NCBI GenBank assembly: GCA_021793575.1
Contig: JAJYSM010000017.1
Coordinates: 1 to 55,195 of the forward strand
Length of the DNA: 55,195 nt
Direction of reading: 5' to 3'
Source: Pseudomonadota bacterium
GTDB taxonomy: Bacteria; Pseudomonadota; Gammaproteobacteria; Xanthomonadales; Rhodanobacteraceae
Below the pieces are notes generated by a model, which had not been told where the DNA came from, ran no database searches, and was given only the letters and a program-made list of their open reading frames with translations. The stretch's first letter is position 1. Every line of letters begins with the position of its first letter. Made by a program: the position numbers and the translations under genes. This document shows, piece by piece, positions 42,065-49,903 of the stretch.

Positions 42065-43717
42065 TCAGCGCTGCCGGCGCGGCCAGCCGAGGCCGAAGGC
42101 CAGCAGCCCGGCGCCCGCGATCAGCAGGCTGGGCCAGCCGCGCTGCGGCGGCGCCAGCGTCCACAGCAGCGTGGCCACGAGCAGCAGCGTGCTGCCGAGC
42201 AGGCTCCCGGCGAGCAGCTGGCGCTGCCGGCGGGCATCCTCGCGCTGCTGCGCGAGCGCCTGCGGATCGCTCAGCGCGCGCTGCTCGCCGCGGGCGAGCT
42301 GGCGCAGCGCGTCGCGCAGCAGCTCCGGCAGCTGCGGCGCGTTGTGCAGCCATGCCGGCAGCCGCTGGCGCATGTCACGCAGGGTGTGCAGCGGGCTGTA
42401 GCGCTGGCGCAGGATGCGTTGCAGCACCGGATGCGCCACCGCCCAGATGTCGATCTGCGGATCCAGCATGCGGCCGACGCCTTCGATGTTCAGCAGGGTC
42501 TTCTGCAGCAGGATCAGCTGCGGCTGCAGCGTCAGCTCGAAGCGCTGCGCGGTGCGGAACAGCTTCACCACCAGCTCGGCCAGCGAGATCTGCGCCAGCG
42601 GGCGGGAGAAATAGGGCTCGCACACCGTGCGCACGGCGGCAGTGAGCTCGTCGATGCGGATGTTCGCCGGCATCCAGCCGGCGTCGATGTGCAGCTGGGC
42701 GATGCGCTGGTAATCGCGCTCGAACAGCGCGATGAAGTTCTGCGCCAGCCAGTACTGGTCGGCTTCGGGCAGCGAGCCCATGATGCCGAAATCGAGCGCG
42801 ATGAAGCGCGGTTCCTCGCGCCGCGCCAAGTCCACCCAGACGTTGCCCGGGTGCGCATCGGCGTGGAAGAAGTTGTCGCGGAACACCTGCTCGTAGAACA
42901 CCCGCACGCCCTTCACGGCGAGCGCCTTGCGGTCGATGCCGGCGGCGTCGATGGCGGCGATGTCGTCGCAGCTCACGCCGTAGACGCGCTCCAGCGTCAG
43001 CACGCCTTCGGTGGTCAGCTCCCACTCCACGGCGGGCACGTACATGTCCACGCCGCTGGCGAAGTTGCGCTTGAGCAGGCTGGCACTGGCGCCCTCGCGC
43101 TGCAGGTCCAGCTCGTTCTCCAGCATCTTCTCGACTTCGGCCACCACCTCCAGCGGGCGGATCTTGTCGGCGTGCGGGTGCCAGCGCTGCGCCAGCTCGC
43201 CGAGCGAGCGCAGCAGCCGCACATCGCGGGCGATGCGCGCGGCGATGCCCGGCCGCAGCACCTTCACCACCACCGCGCGGCCGTCGTGCAGGGTGGCCGC
43301 GTGCACCTGCGCGATCGAGGCGGATGCCAGCGGCGTCTCGTCGAAGCTGGCGTACAGCTGGCCGATCGGCGATTTGAGCTCGCGCTCGACGATCGCGCGC
43401 GCCGCGCGGCCGGGGAACGGCGCCACCTGATCCTGCAGCAGCGACAGCTGATCGGCGATGTCGGCCGGCACCAGGTCGCGGCGGGTCGACAGCACCTGGC
43501 CGGCCTTGACGAAGATCGGCCCCAGCTCGGTCAGCGCCAGCCGCAGCCGCTCGCCGCGCGGCAGCGCGCTCATGTCCACCTGCGGCCGCGGCAGCAGCGG
43601 CCGCAGCAGCTTCAGCGGACGGAACAGATGGGCGGCGTCGATCAGCTCGTCGAGCCGGTACGCCAGCAGCACCGCGGCCACCCGCAGCAGGCGCGGCACC
43701 ACCTTCAGCGGCGTCAC
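42065..43717 (-). CDS. ubiB: Ubiquinone biosynthesis regulatory kinase-like protein UbiB
   Basis: A 550-aa atypical kinase-like (ABC1/ADCK) protein needed for aerobic ubiquinone synthesis. The family-specific KxGQ motif appears in LGPIFVKAGQVLSTRRDLVP near residue 70. The kinase-like core contains VQHADAHPGNV-type sequence (DNFFHADAHPGNVWVDL) and FIALDFGIMGSL, the metal-binding DFG block. Two transmembrane helices close the C-terminus (LLAGSLLGSTLLLVATLLWT and a final hydrophobic stretch). Its start codon overlaps the ubiJ stop by four bases, so the two are translationally coupled. Confidence 0.95.
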   Translation of the reverse strand: MTPLKVVPRLLRVAAVLLAYRLDELIDAAHLFRPLKLLRPLLPRPQVDMSALPRGERLRLALTELGPIFVKAGQVLSTRRDLVPADIADQLSLLQDQVAPFPGRAARAIVERELKSPIGQLYASFDETPLASASIAQVHAATLHDGRAVVVKVLRPGIAARIARDVRLLRSLGELAQRWHPHADKIRPLEVVAEVEKMLENELDLQREGASASLLKRNFASGVDMYVPAVEWELTTEGVLTLERVYGVSCDDIAAIDAAGIDRKALAVKGVRVFYEQVFRDNFFHADAHPGNVWVDLARREEPRFIALDFGIMGSLPEADQYWLAQNFIALFERDYQRIAQLHIDAGWMPANIRIDELTAAVRTVCEPYFSRPLAQISLAELVVKLFRTAQRFELTLQPQLILLQKTLLNIEGVGRMLDPQIDIWAVAHPVLQRILRQRYSPLHTLRDMRQRLPAWLHNAPQLPELLRDALRQLARGEQRALSDPQALAQQREDARRQRQLLAGSLLGSTLLLVATLLWTLAPPQRGWPSLLIAGAGLLAFGLGWPRRQR

Positions 43718-44379
43718 GCGGCGTTGCCCTGCAGGCGCCGGGCGAGACGCCCAAGCCGCGCTTCCAGCCGTTCGCTGCGCTCGCGCAGCTGATCCACGCC
43801 GTCCAGAAATTCCTCGACCTCGCCCGGCGCCAGCGCGATGCGCGCTTCCTCGCGCAGCCAGTCGGCGCCATCCTCGGTGAGGTGCGCGGCGCTCTCGCGC
43901 AGATGGCCGAGACCGCTGCGGAACGCCCGCGCCAGCGGCACGCCGAGCACGTCGCCGAAGGTCCGCGCGAAAGCCTCCTCGAAATCCGGCGCGAAGCGGC
44001 TGGCGAGCTTCTCCAGTCGGCGTGCCAGCTCGGCGTCGCCGGCGATCTCCACCTTGCCCGGCGCGATGCCGTCCTCGTCGCGGCGGAACAGCATCGCCAG
44101 CAGGCTGCCGGGCGTGGCGGCCACGCGCAGCTGGCTGCCTTCGGCTGCCGGCTTTTCGTCGGGCGGCTCCACCTGCAGGCGGCCGTCGGCCACGCTGATC
44201 GCCAGCGCAATTTCCGGCCCGCGCAGGTGCAGCTGCACGCTGCGGCCGTTCAGCGCGGCGAGCTTCTGCTGCGTGTCCGGATCGAGCGACAGCGTGTGGT
44301 TCAGCGCGGTTTCCAGCGCGCGTCCGGCCAGTTTGCGCAGCGGCTGCGGCAGCCAGGAGTTGGGGGTGACGGCATTCAT
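43714..44379 (-). CDS. ubiJ: Ubiquinone biosynthesis accessory factor UbiJ (SCP2 domain)
   Basis: A 221-aa lipid-binding protein. The N-terminal half is an SCP2 sterol-carrier-like fold (LAGRALETALNHTLSLDP, VEIAGDAELARRLEKLASRF), and the C-terminal half is a coiled-coil helical tail (VDQLRERSERLEARLGRLAR). UbiJ and UbiK organise the cytosolic ubiquinone synthesis complex. Length and order match UbiJ, and the four-base overlap with ubiB confirms the assignment. No ubiE is adjacent, unlike the ubiE-ubiJ-ubiB operon of enterobacteria. trmL precedes it by 38 bases in the same direction. Confidence 0.9.
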   Translation of the reverse strand: MNAVTPNSWLPQPLRKLAGRALETALNHTLSLDPDTQQKLAALNGRSVQLHLRGPEIALAISVADGRLQVEPPDEKPAAEGSQLRVAATPGSLLAMLFRRDEDGIAPGKVEIAGDAELARRLEKLASRFAPDFEEAFARTFGDVLGVPLARAFRSGLGHLRESAAHLTEDGADWLREEARIALAPGEVEEFLDGVDQLRERSERLEARLGRLARRLQGNAA

Positions 44380-44417
44380 CCGCCGATTGTAGCCCGCCGG
44401 CGTCGGCCCATCATGCG

Positions 44418-44888
44418 TCAGCGACCCGCGGCGCCGGCGAAGCCGAGCTGGCGCCAGGCCTCATACACGGCCACCGCCACCGTGTTGGACAGATTCAGGC
44501 TGCGGCTGTCCGCGCACATCGGCAGGCGCAGCCGCTGGCCGGCGGGGATCGTCTGCAGCACGTCCTCCGGCAGTCCCGCGGTTTCGCGGCCGAACAGCAA
44601 CGCGTCGCCGGCGGCAAAGCGCGCCTCGACGTGGGCCACCCGGCCGCGGGTGGTGAAGGCGAACACGCGCGGCGCACCGATGGCCGCGAGGCAGCCGGCC
44701 AGATCGTCATGCAGCGCGATGCGCGCGTACTCGTGGTAATCCAGCCCGGCCCGGCGCAGGCGCGCGTCGTCGAGCGCGAAGCCGAGCGGCCGGATCAGGT
44801 GCAGCGCCGCGCCGGTGTTCGCACACAGGCGAATCACGTTGCCGGTGTTCGGCGGGATCTCGGGGCGGAACAGGATGACGTGCAGCAT
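44418..44888 (-). CDS. trmL: tRNA (cytidine/uridine-34-2'-O)-methyltransferase TrmL
   Basis: A 156-aa SPOUT methyltransferase that 2'-O-methylates the wobble base of leucine tRNAs. [20 protein letters not shown] at the N-terminus is diagnostic. [15 protein letters not shown] and [20 protein letters not shown] form the knotted S-adenosylmethionine site. The ATG at 44888 gives the standard family start; the open frame extends eight codons upstream. It leads a trmL-ubiJ-ubiB series on the minus strand. The 238 bases upstream, towards the lipoprotein gene, hold no other gene that I can support. Confidence 0.93.
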   Translation of the reverse strand: MLHVILFRPEIPPNTGNVIRLCANTGAALHLIRPLGFALDDARLRRAGLDYHEYARIALHDDLAGCLAAIGAPRVFAFTTRGRVAHVEARFAAGDALLFGRETAGLPEDVLQTIPAGQRLRLPMCADSRSLNLSNTVAVAVYEAWRQLGFAGAAGR

Positions 44889-45126
44889 CCGCCGATTATC
44901 GCGTGCCTGCACACGGTTGCGCCAAACGCGCCGCCCTCAGCCTGGCCGACATGGGCACCGCACGCCATCGGGCGGCAGCGCGCTGGCGTTTGGGGCGCGA
45001 TCGGCCAACGGCGGTTGGACAGGCAGCGGACGCGCTGCTGTCAGCGCGCTACGATGGCGACTGGGCCAACAACGCCACGGCCTGAAATACCGACCATTCC
45101 TTCAAGTTGAAGCTGCGGAGCCACCC

Positions 45127-45525
45127 ATGCGCAAGACCCTGCTGTTGCTCGTTCCCGTACTGCTGCTTGGTGCCTGCAGCTGGGGTATCACCCTCGATCC
45201 GGCCGCGCGCAACGTGCGCACGGCGTGGAATGGCGATGTCTCCGGCTGCCGCGATCTGGGCAAAGTCACCGTCTCGGTGATGGATCACGTCGGCCCGGTC
45301 GACCGCAACAACATCACCGTGCGCGACGAGCTGGAGGTGATGGCGCGCAACTCCGCGGCGCAGATGCATGCCGACACGGTCAAGCCGCTGGCCGACCCGG
45401 TCGACGGCTCGCAGGCATGGGGCGCCTACGTCTGTGGCACTCACACGGTTGCGCCGAGCCGCGCCCCGGCCGCGCCCACTTCCACCTCCGGCAGCGCGCA
45501 GACCTTCCCGGTGCACGGCGGTTGA
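45127..45525 (+). CDS. Small lipoprotein (DUF4156-like)
   Basis: A 132-aa protein. MRKTLLLLVPVLLLGACSWG is a lipoprotein signal whose lipobox LLGAC puts the lipidated cysteine at residue 17. The following Ser-Trp would allow outer-membrane sorting. The mature part, with GDVSGCRDLGKVTVSV and ELEVMARNSAAQMHADTV, resembles DUF4156 lipoproteins such as YjeI, with two further cysteines (residues about 40 and 104) that may form a disulfide. The Ser/Thr/Pro tail is low complexity. It has GGAG before the ATG. It is monocistronic and convergent with the TauE/SafE gene. Confidence 0.75.
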   Translation: MRKTLLLLVPVLLLGACSWGITLDPAARNVRTAWNGDVSGCRDLGKVTVSVMDHVGPVDRNNITVRDELEVMARNSAAQMHADTVKPLADPVDGSQAWGAYVCGTHTVAPSRAPAAPTSTSGSAQTFPVHGG

Positions 45526-45588
45526 GCCTTCCGGCCAGCGACTGAAAGCGCAACGCGCCCGCGCGCGCCTTGCGCCGGTGAGCGCCGC

Positions 45589-46362
45589 TCAGCCGCGCGT
45601 GAAGAACCACGCCGTCATCGCCAGCCCGACCATCACCACGAACTGCCGCAGCCGTGCCGGCGCCACCTGCCGCGCCAGCACCGGGCCGACCCAGCCGCCG
45701 GCGATCGCCGCGAACAGCATGATCAGCGCCTCGCGCCACCACACCGCGCGGGCGACGATGAAGATCGCCGCCGCGACCACGTTCATGCAGCCGGCGAGCA
45801 CCGTCTTGACCCCGTTCATGGCATGAATCTCGGTCATCCCGTACAGCCCAAGCATCGCCAGCATCAGGATGCCGATGCCGCCGCCGAAGTAGCCGCCGTA
45901 GATGCCGATCAGCGCCTGCGTCGCCACCAGCGCCGACACGCCGATACGCCCGTGCCGGCGCAGCATGTCGGTCAGCGAACGCCCCAGCGCGAACACCAGG
46001 GTGCCGAACAGCAGCAGCCACGGCACGATCGCCACGAACAGTTGCTCGGGTGTCAGCAGCAGCAGGATCGACCCCGCCGCGCCGCCGAGCAGGCTCACCA
46101 GCACGAAGGCGGTCATCGGCAAGGTGCCGCGCGCCGCGCCGATGTCGCCCCGATACGCCCATGCGCTGACGAAGGTGCCCGGCAGCAGCGCCACCGTGCT
46201 GGTGGCGTTGGCGATCACCGGCGGCACGCCGGCCAGCACCAGCGCCGGAAAGGTCAGAAAGCTGCCGCCGCCGGCCACCGCGTTGAGCGCGCCGGCGAGC
46301 AGGCTGGCGAGGACAAGCAGGGCCAGGTGGGCGGGGCTGGGCAGGGGCATCGGGTCGATCAC
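45589..46362 (-). CDS. TauE/SafE family sulfite exporter-like permease
   Basis: A 257-aa inner-membrane protein with about eight transmembrane helices arranged as two repeats. GALNAVAGGGSFLTFPALVL near the N-terminus and the related GGYFGGGIGILMLAMLGLYG in the second half are the duplicated TauE/SafE signatures. The family exports sulfite, sulfoacetate or other organosulfur anions; the substrate here is unknown. The start is the GTG at 46362 (VIDPMPLPSPAHL), with an ATG four codons later equally possible; neither has a clear ribosome site. It is divergent from pssA. Confidence 0.88.
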   Translation of the reverse strand: MIDPMPLPSPAHLALLVLASLLAGALNAVAGGGSFLTFPALVLAGVPPVIANATSTVALLPGTFVSAWAYRGDIGAARGTLPMTAFVLVSLLGGAAGSILLLLTPEQLFVAIVPWLLLFGTLVFALGRSLTDMLRRHGRIGVSALVATQALIGIYGGYFGGGIGILMLAMLGLYGMTEIHAMNGVKTVLAGCMNVVAAAIFIVARAVWWREALIMLFAAIAGGWVGPVLARQVAPARLRQFVVMVGLAMTAWFFTRG

Positions 46363-46477
46363 CGGTAGCAGGAGTCGGAGCAGCTTACCCGGGAGGCGCG
46401 ACGCACGGCGGCCGCCGCGTCCTGCGCCGCACGCCGTGACTTGCGATGATGTGTGCTATCCGATACGCATGCCGCCC

Positions 46478-47878
46478 ATGAATACGTTGATATCCACACC
46501 CGCGCGCCTGGCGCGGCGCATCCTTTCGCCGCTGCGCCAGCCGAAGGCGCAGGCCCTGCTGCAGGCGCTGCCGGCATTTGCGCTGCCGGCGCAGGCGATC
46601 GAGGTGCTGCCCGATCCGGCGGCGTTCCGGCAGGCGCTGCTGCAGCTGATCGCGCAGGCCACGCGGCGCATCGTGATCGTGACGCTGTACCTGCAGGATG
46701 ACGCGGGCGGCCGCGAGGTGCTGGAGGCGCTGTACGCGGCGCGGGCACGGCAGCCGGCGCTGGAAATTTCGGTATTTGTGGACTGGCATCGGGCGCAGCG
46801 CGGGCTGATCGGCAAGCAGAAAAGCGAAGGCAATGCGGGCATGTACCGCGAGTACGCCGCGCGGCTGGGCCCGGGAGTGGCGATCTACGGCGTGCCGGTG
46901 CAGAACCGCGAGCTGTTCGGCGTGCTGCACCTGAAGGGCTGGGTGATCGACGACTGCGTGCTCTACAGCGGTGCCAGCCTCAACGATGTCTATCTGGCGC
47001 GACATGGGCGCTACCGGCTGGATCGCTATCACCGGCTGCAGCATCGCGGGCTGGCCGATGCGATGGCCGCCCTGGTGCAGCGCCAGTTTGTCGAAAGCGA
47101 GGCGGTGCGCCGGCTGGACCAGTCGCCGGTGCCCGCCACGCGCACGCTGCTGGGGCCGATCCGCCAGTTCCGCCAAGCACTGCAGGAAGCCCGCTACGAC
47201 GTGCCGCGCGAATCGGTGGGCCAGGCGCAGGTGGCGGTGACGCCGCTGCTCGGCTTCGGCCGCGGCGACAATGCGCTCAATGAGACCGTGCTCGCACTGC
47301 TGCGCGGCGCGCGCCAGCGGGTGATCCTGCTGACCCCATACTTCAACCTGCCCAAGCCGGTGCGGGCGGCGCTCGGCCAGCTGCTGCGGCGCGGCTGCAG
47401 CATCGACATCATGGTCGGCGACAAGACCGCCAACGATTTCTACATTCCGCCGGGACAGCCGTTCAAGACGATCGGGCTGTTGCCATACCTGTACGAAAAC
47501 AACCTGCGTCGCTTCGCGCGGGGGCATCGCCGGCAGATCGCCAGCGGCCAGCTCAACCTGCACCTGTGGCGCGATGGCGACAACAGCTATCACCTGAAGG
47601 GCCTGTTCGTCGACGACGACGTGGCGCTGCTCACCGGCCACAACCTCAACCCGCGTGCGTGGGCACTGGATCTGGAAAACGGCCTGCTGCTGCGCGATCC
47701 GTCGCGGCTGCTGCACGCGCAGCACCAGGCGGAATGGGCGGCGCTGCAGCGGCACGCCACCCGGCTGTCCGACTACCTCGCGCTGGAAAGCCCGCGCCAC
47801 TATCCGGCGGAGGTGCGCAAACAGCTCCGGCGCCTCAATCGCACCCGGCTGGACCGGTTGCTCAACCGCCTGCTGTGA
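46478..47878 (+). CDS. pssA: CDP-diacylglycerol-serine O-phosphatidyltransferase (PLD-type PssA)
   Basis: A 466-aa phospholipase D superfamily enzyme. It makes phosphatidylserine, the precursor of phosphatidylethanolamine. Both HKD motifs are present: LHLKGWVIDDCVLYSGASL and YHLKGLFVDDDVALLTGHNL (each HxKx4D). The segments SGASLNDVYLARHGRYRLDR and NLNPRAWALDLENGLLL closely follow E. coli PssA, so I prefer this to cardiolipin synthase. The protein has no transmembrane helix, consistent with a peripheral enzyme that binds ribosomes or membranes. Start at 46478 (MNTLIST); an ATG three codons earlier is equally good. It stands alone, divergent from the TauE/SafE gene. Confidence 0.92.
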   Translation: MNTLISTPARLARRILSPLRQPKAQALLQALPAFALPAQAIEVLPDPAAFRQALLQLIAQATRRIVIVTLYLQDDAGGREVLEALYAARARQPALEISVFVDWHRAQRGLIGKQKSEGNAGMYREYAARLGPGVAIYGVPVQNRELFGVLHLKGWVIDDCVLYSGASLNDVYLARHGRYRLDRYHRLQHRGLADAMAALVQRQFVESEAVRRLDQSPVPATRTLLGPIRQFRQALQEARYDVPRESVGQAQVAVTPLLGFGRGDNALNETVLALLRGARQRVILLTPYFNLPKPVRAALGQLLRRGCSIDIMVGDKTANDFYIPPGQPFKTIGLLPYLYENNLRRFARGHRRQIASGQLNLHLWRDGDNSYHLKGLFVDDDVALLTGHNLNPRAWALDLENGLLLRDPSRLLHAQHQAEWAALQRHATRLSDYLALESPRHYPAEVRKQLRRLNRTRLDRLLNRLL

Positions 47879-47958
47879 GTGACGGGCGCTGCGCCGGTGC
47901 GCGATCCCGGGTGTATGCACGGGACAACCCGCTGCTGATGCAGATGGCAAGGCGCAGC

Positions 47959-48360
47959 TCAGTGCTTGAGCTCGCCGTCGAGGTAGTACCACTGGCCGTC
48001 TTCGCGCACGAAGCGGCTGATCTCGTGCTGGCGCTGCGCGCGCCCACCGCCGAGCCGGTAACGGGCGACAAACTCGACGCTGGCGTGCTCGTCGTCGTCG
48101 CTTCGTTGCTGGCGGATCTCCAGCCCCAGCCAGCTGGGCGACGGCTGCTGCGCGGTCAGCCGCAGCGAGGCGGGGCGGGTCCCGGCATGCCAGCTTGCCA
48201 GCAGGAAGTCCTCGCGCAGCAGCACGTAGGCGCTGTAGCGGGCGCGCACCAGCTGTGTGGCTGAAGTCGCCGCGGCGCCGCTGTGCAGCGGCCCGCAGCA
48301 CTGCGGGTAACCGGCCGGGCTGCCGCACGGGCAGGGGGTCAGCGTGTCGATCAATTTCAT
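47959..48360 (-). CDS. YchJ family protein (UPF0225) with SEC-C motif
   Basis: A 133-aa protein. The N-terminal SEC-C zinc-binding motif is CPCGSPAGYPQCCGPLHSG, followed by ATQLVRARYSAYVLLREDFL and the family end ISRFVREDGQWYYLDGEL. These proteins adopt an NTF2-like fold after the SEC-C motif; function is unknown. It starts MKLIDTLTPCPCGS at 48360. It is the last gene of the minus-strand run dinG-hutD-nnrU-small membrane protein-ychJ, 57 bases after the small membrane gene, and its 3' end faces pssA. Confidence 0.92.
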   Translation of the reverse strand: MKLIDTLTPCPCGSPAGYPQCCGPLHSGAAATSATQLVRARYSAYVLLREDFLLASWHAGTRPASLRLTAQQPSPSWLGLEIRQQRSDDDEHASVEFVARYRLGGGRAQRQHEISRFVREDGQWYYLDGELKH

Positions 48361-48417
48361 GCGGCCTGGGTACCTGCGGCGGGTGCCGCGAGCATTACAT
48401 GCAAGCGCAGCGACCCA

Positions 48418-48615
48418 TCACACCGGCCGGCCGCGCAGCACGCGCGCCGGCAGCATCAGCAGGGCGCCGAGGAACGCGAACACCGCGCTCACCGTGATGC
48501 CGACCAGCCGCAGCGGCAACAGCAGCAGCCACACGATCGGGTACAGCACCAAGGCCAGCAGCGCGAGCGGCCAGCAGAACACCAGCAGCAACAGCCAAAG
48601 CAGAAAACCGGCCAT
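48418..48615 (-). CDS. Small two-TM membrane protein, function unknown
   Basis: A 65-aa very hydrophobic protein beginning MAGFLLWLLLLVFCWPLALL and continuing through LYPIVWLLLLPLRLVGITV. Two or three closely spaced helices are followed by the basic end LPARVLRGRPV. GAGGGC lies six bases before the ATG at 48615; the frame is open 26 codons upstream but with soluble, Cys-rich, low-quality sequence. I do not recognise the family. It lies 85 bases after nnrU and 57 bases before ychJ on the same strand. Confidence 0.7.
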   Translation of the reverse strand: MAGFLLWLLLLVFCWPLALLALVLYPIVWLLLLPLRLVGITVSAVFAFLGALLMLPARVLRGRPV

Positions 48616-48700
48616 GGTCAGGCCCTCGCGGACAGGAAAGACACATACGACTGTAGCGCAGCGGCCTGGTGCGGCACAGGTGGCTTTTGTCACCCCTGCC

Positions 48701-49279
48701 TCAGACCAGCGGGTTCACGCCGAACAGCCACAGGTGCAGCCAGAACGCGAACAGCAGCCACACGCCGATGCCCAGCGCCAGCACGATCAGGTCGGCCTTC
48801 AGCGTGCCGGCCGGGTAGACCGTACCTGCCAGGCGGTCGCGCCGGCGCGAGACGATGTACAGCACCACCGCCCACAGCAGGAAGCTGCCGAACAGCAGCA
48901 CGTCGCGCAGCATGCCGATGGCCAGCAAGTGACCGAACGCCCACACCTTCACCGCCAGCACTTGCGGGTGGCCGAGCCTGGCCTTGAGATGGTTGCGCGG
49001 CACCTTGGCGGCGAAGAACAGCACGAAGGCGACCAGGGTGAACAGTGCGTTGAGGTGACGCAGCAGCGGCGGCGGCGAGTACAACAGCACCGGCTGCAGG
49101 CGCGCCAGCGAAAAGCCCCAGCAAATCAGCACCAGGCCTGCCAACGCGATCAGCGCGTAGATCAGCTTCCAGCGCTTCAGGCCCAGCCGCGCCACCTGGC
49201 GGTCGCGCCAGGCGCTGGCGAAGATGCGCAGCGAATGCAGCCCGAGGAAGATCAGGAGGCCCAGGATCAGGAGGGTCAT
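48701..49279 (-). CDS. NnrU family membrane protein
   Basis: A 192-aa protein with five or six transmembrane helices. The opening MTLLILGLLIFLGLHSLRIF, VLLYSPPPLLRHLNALFTLV and LKARLGHPQVLAVKVWAFGH are characteristic of the NnrU family, first linked to nitrite/nitric oxide metabolism and related to the NnrU/isoprenylcysteine methyltransferase-like fold. No denitrification gene is nearby, so the role here is unclear. ATG at 49279 is chosen by family fit. The frame extends 70 codons upstream, where it overlaps hutD out of frame and is not supported. Confidence 0.88.
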   Translation of the reverse strand: MTLLILGLLIFLGLHSLRIFASAWRDRQVARLGLKRWKLIYALIALAGLVLICWGFSLARLQPVLLYSPPPLLRHLNALFTLVAFVLFFAAKVPRNHLKARLGHPQVLAVKVWAFGHLLAIGMLRDVLLFGSFLLWAVVLYIVSRRRDRLAGTVYPAGTLKADLIVLALGIGVWLLFAFWLHLWLFGVNPLV

Positions 49280-49325
49280 GGCGTTCGTTCCGCAGCGGCA
49301 GGTGGCGGCCAGTATAGGCGGGGAA

Positions 49326-49901
49326 TCAGCCCGGCGGCGCCAGCCGCACGGCCAGTGCCACGGCGCCTTCGGGCAGCACGACGGCGCTCGTCGCGGCGTG
49401 GCCGGGGCGCCAGCTGTCGCCCATCTGCAGCCGGCCCGCGGGCGTGTCGATCGCGCCGCGGGCCGCGTGCACCAGCACGATGCCGGCACCCGCGATCCAG
49501 CGCCCCGGCCCGCGCCAGACCTCCAGTTCGCCGCGAGCCCGCGCGCGGTTCACCATCAGGTTGAAGTCGCGGGTCGGGCCGCCGGCGAGCGTCACCGCCA
49601 CGCGCGCCTCGCCGGCGAACGCGAACGGCTCGAACGGTGTCGCCAGCGCATGCATGCGGCCATCGTCCAGCGTCATCGTGAAGCCGGCGCCGTCGAGCAG
49701 CACGATCTGCCGGTCGATGCCGGGGAAGCAGGAGAACGGCGCCGCGCTGTCCACCTCGGCGAGGCTGACCCGCCACAGGAAATTGCCGCTGCCGGCGCCG
49801 GACGGCTGGACGGCTATCTCGCGCGTGCTGCCATGGCCGTTTTTCCACGGCATCGATGGGCAATCCCGCAGGCGGATGATGGGCGCTGGCGTGGTGCGCA
49901 C
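49326..49901 (-). CDS. HutD family protein
   Basis: A 191-aa cupin-fold protein. MPWKNGHGSTREIAVQPSG near the N-terminus and FLWRVSLAEVDSAAPFSCFP with GIDRQIVLLDGAGF are the HutD signature blocks. HutD is proposed to limit excessive flux through histidine use; the mechanism is unknown. No other hut gene is in the window. The gene starts only two bases after the dinG stop, so they are co-transcribed, and nnrU follows 46 bases later. Confidence 0.9.
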   Translation of the reverse strand: MRTTPAPIIRLRDCPSMPWKNGHGSTREIAVQPSGAGSGNFLWRVSLAEVDSAAPFSCFPGIDRQIVLLDGAGFTMTLDDGRMHALATPFEPFAFAGEARVAVTLAGGPTRDFNLMVNRARARGELEVWRGPGRWIAGAGIVLVHAARGAIDTPAGRLQMGDSWRPGHAATSAVVLPEGAVALAVRLAPPG

Positions 49902-49903
49902 GG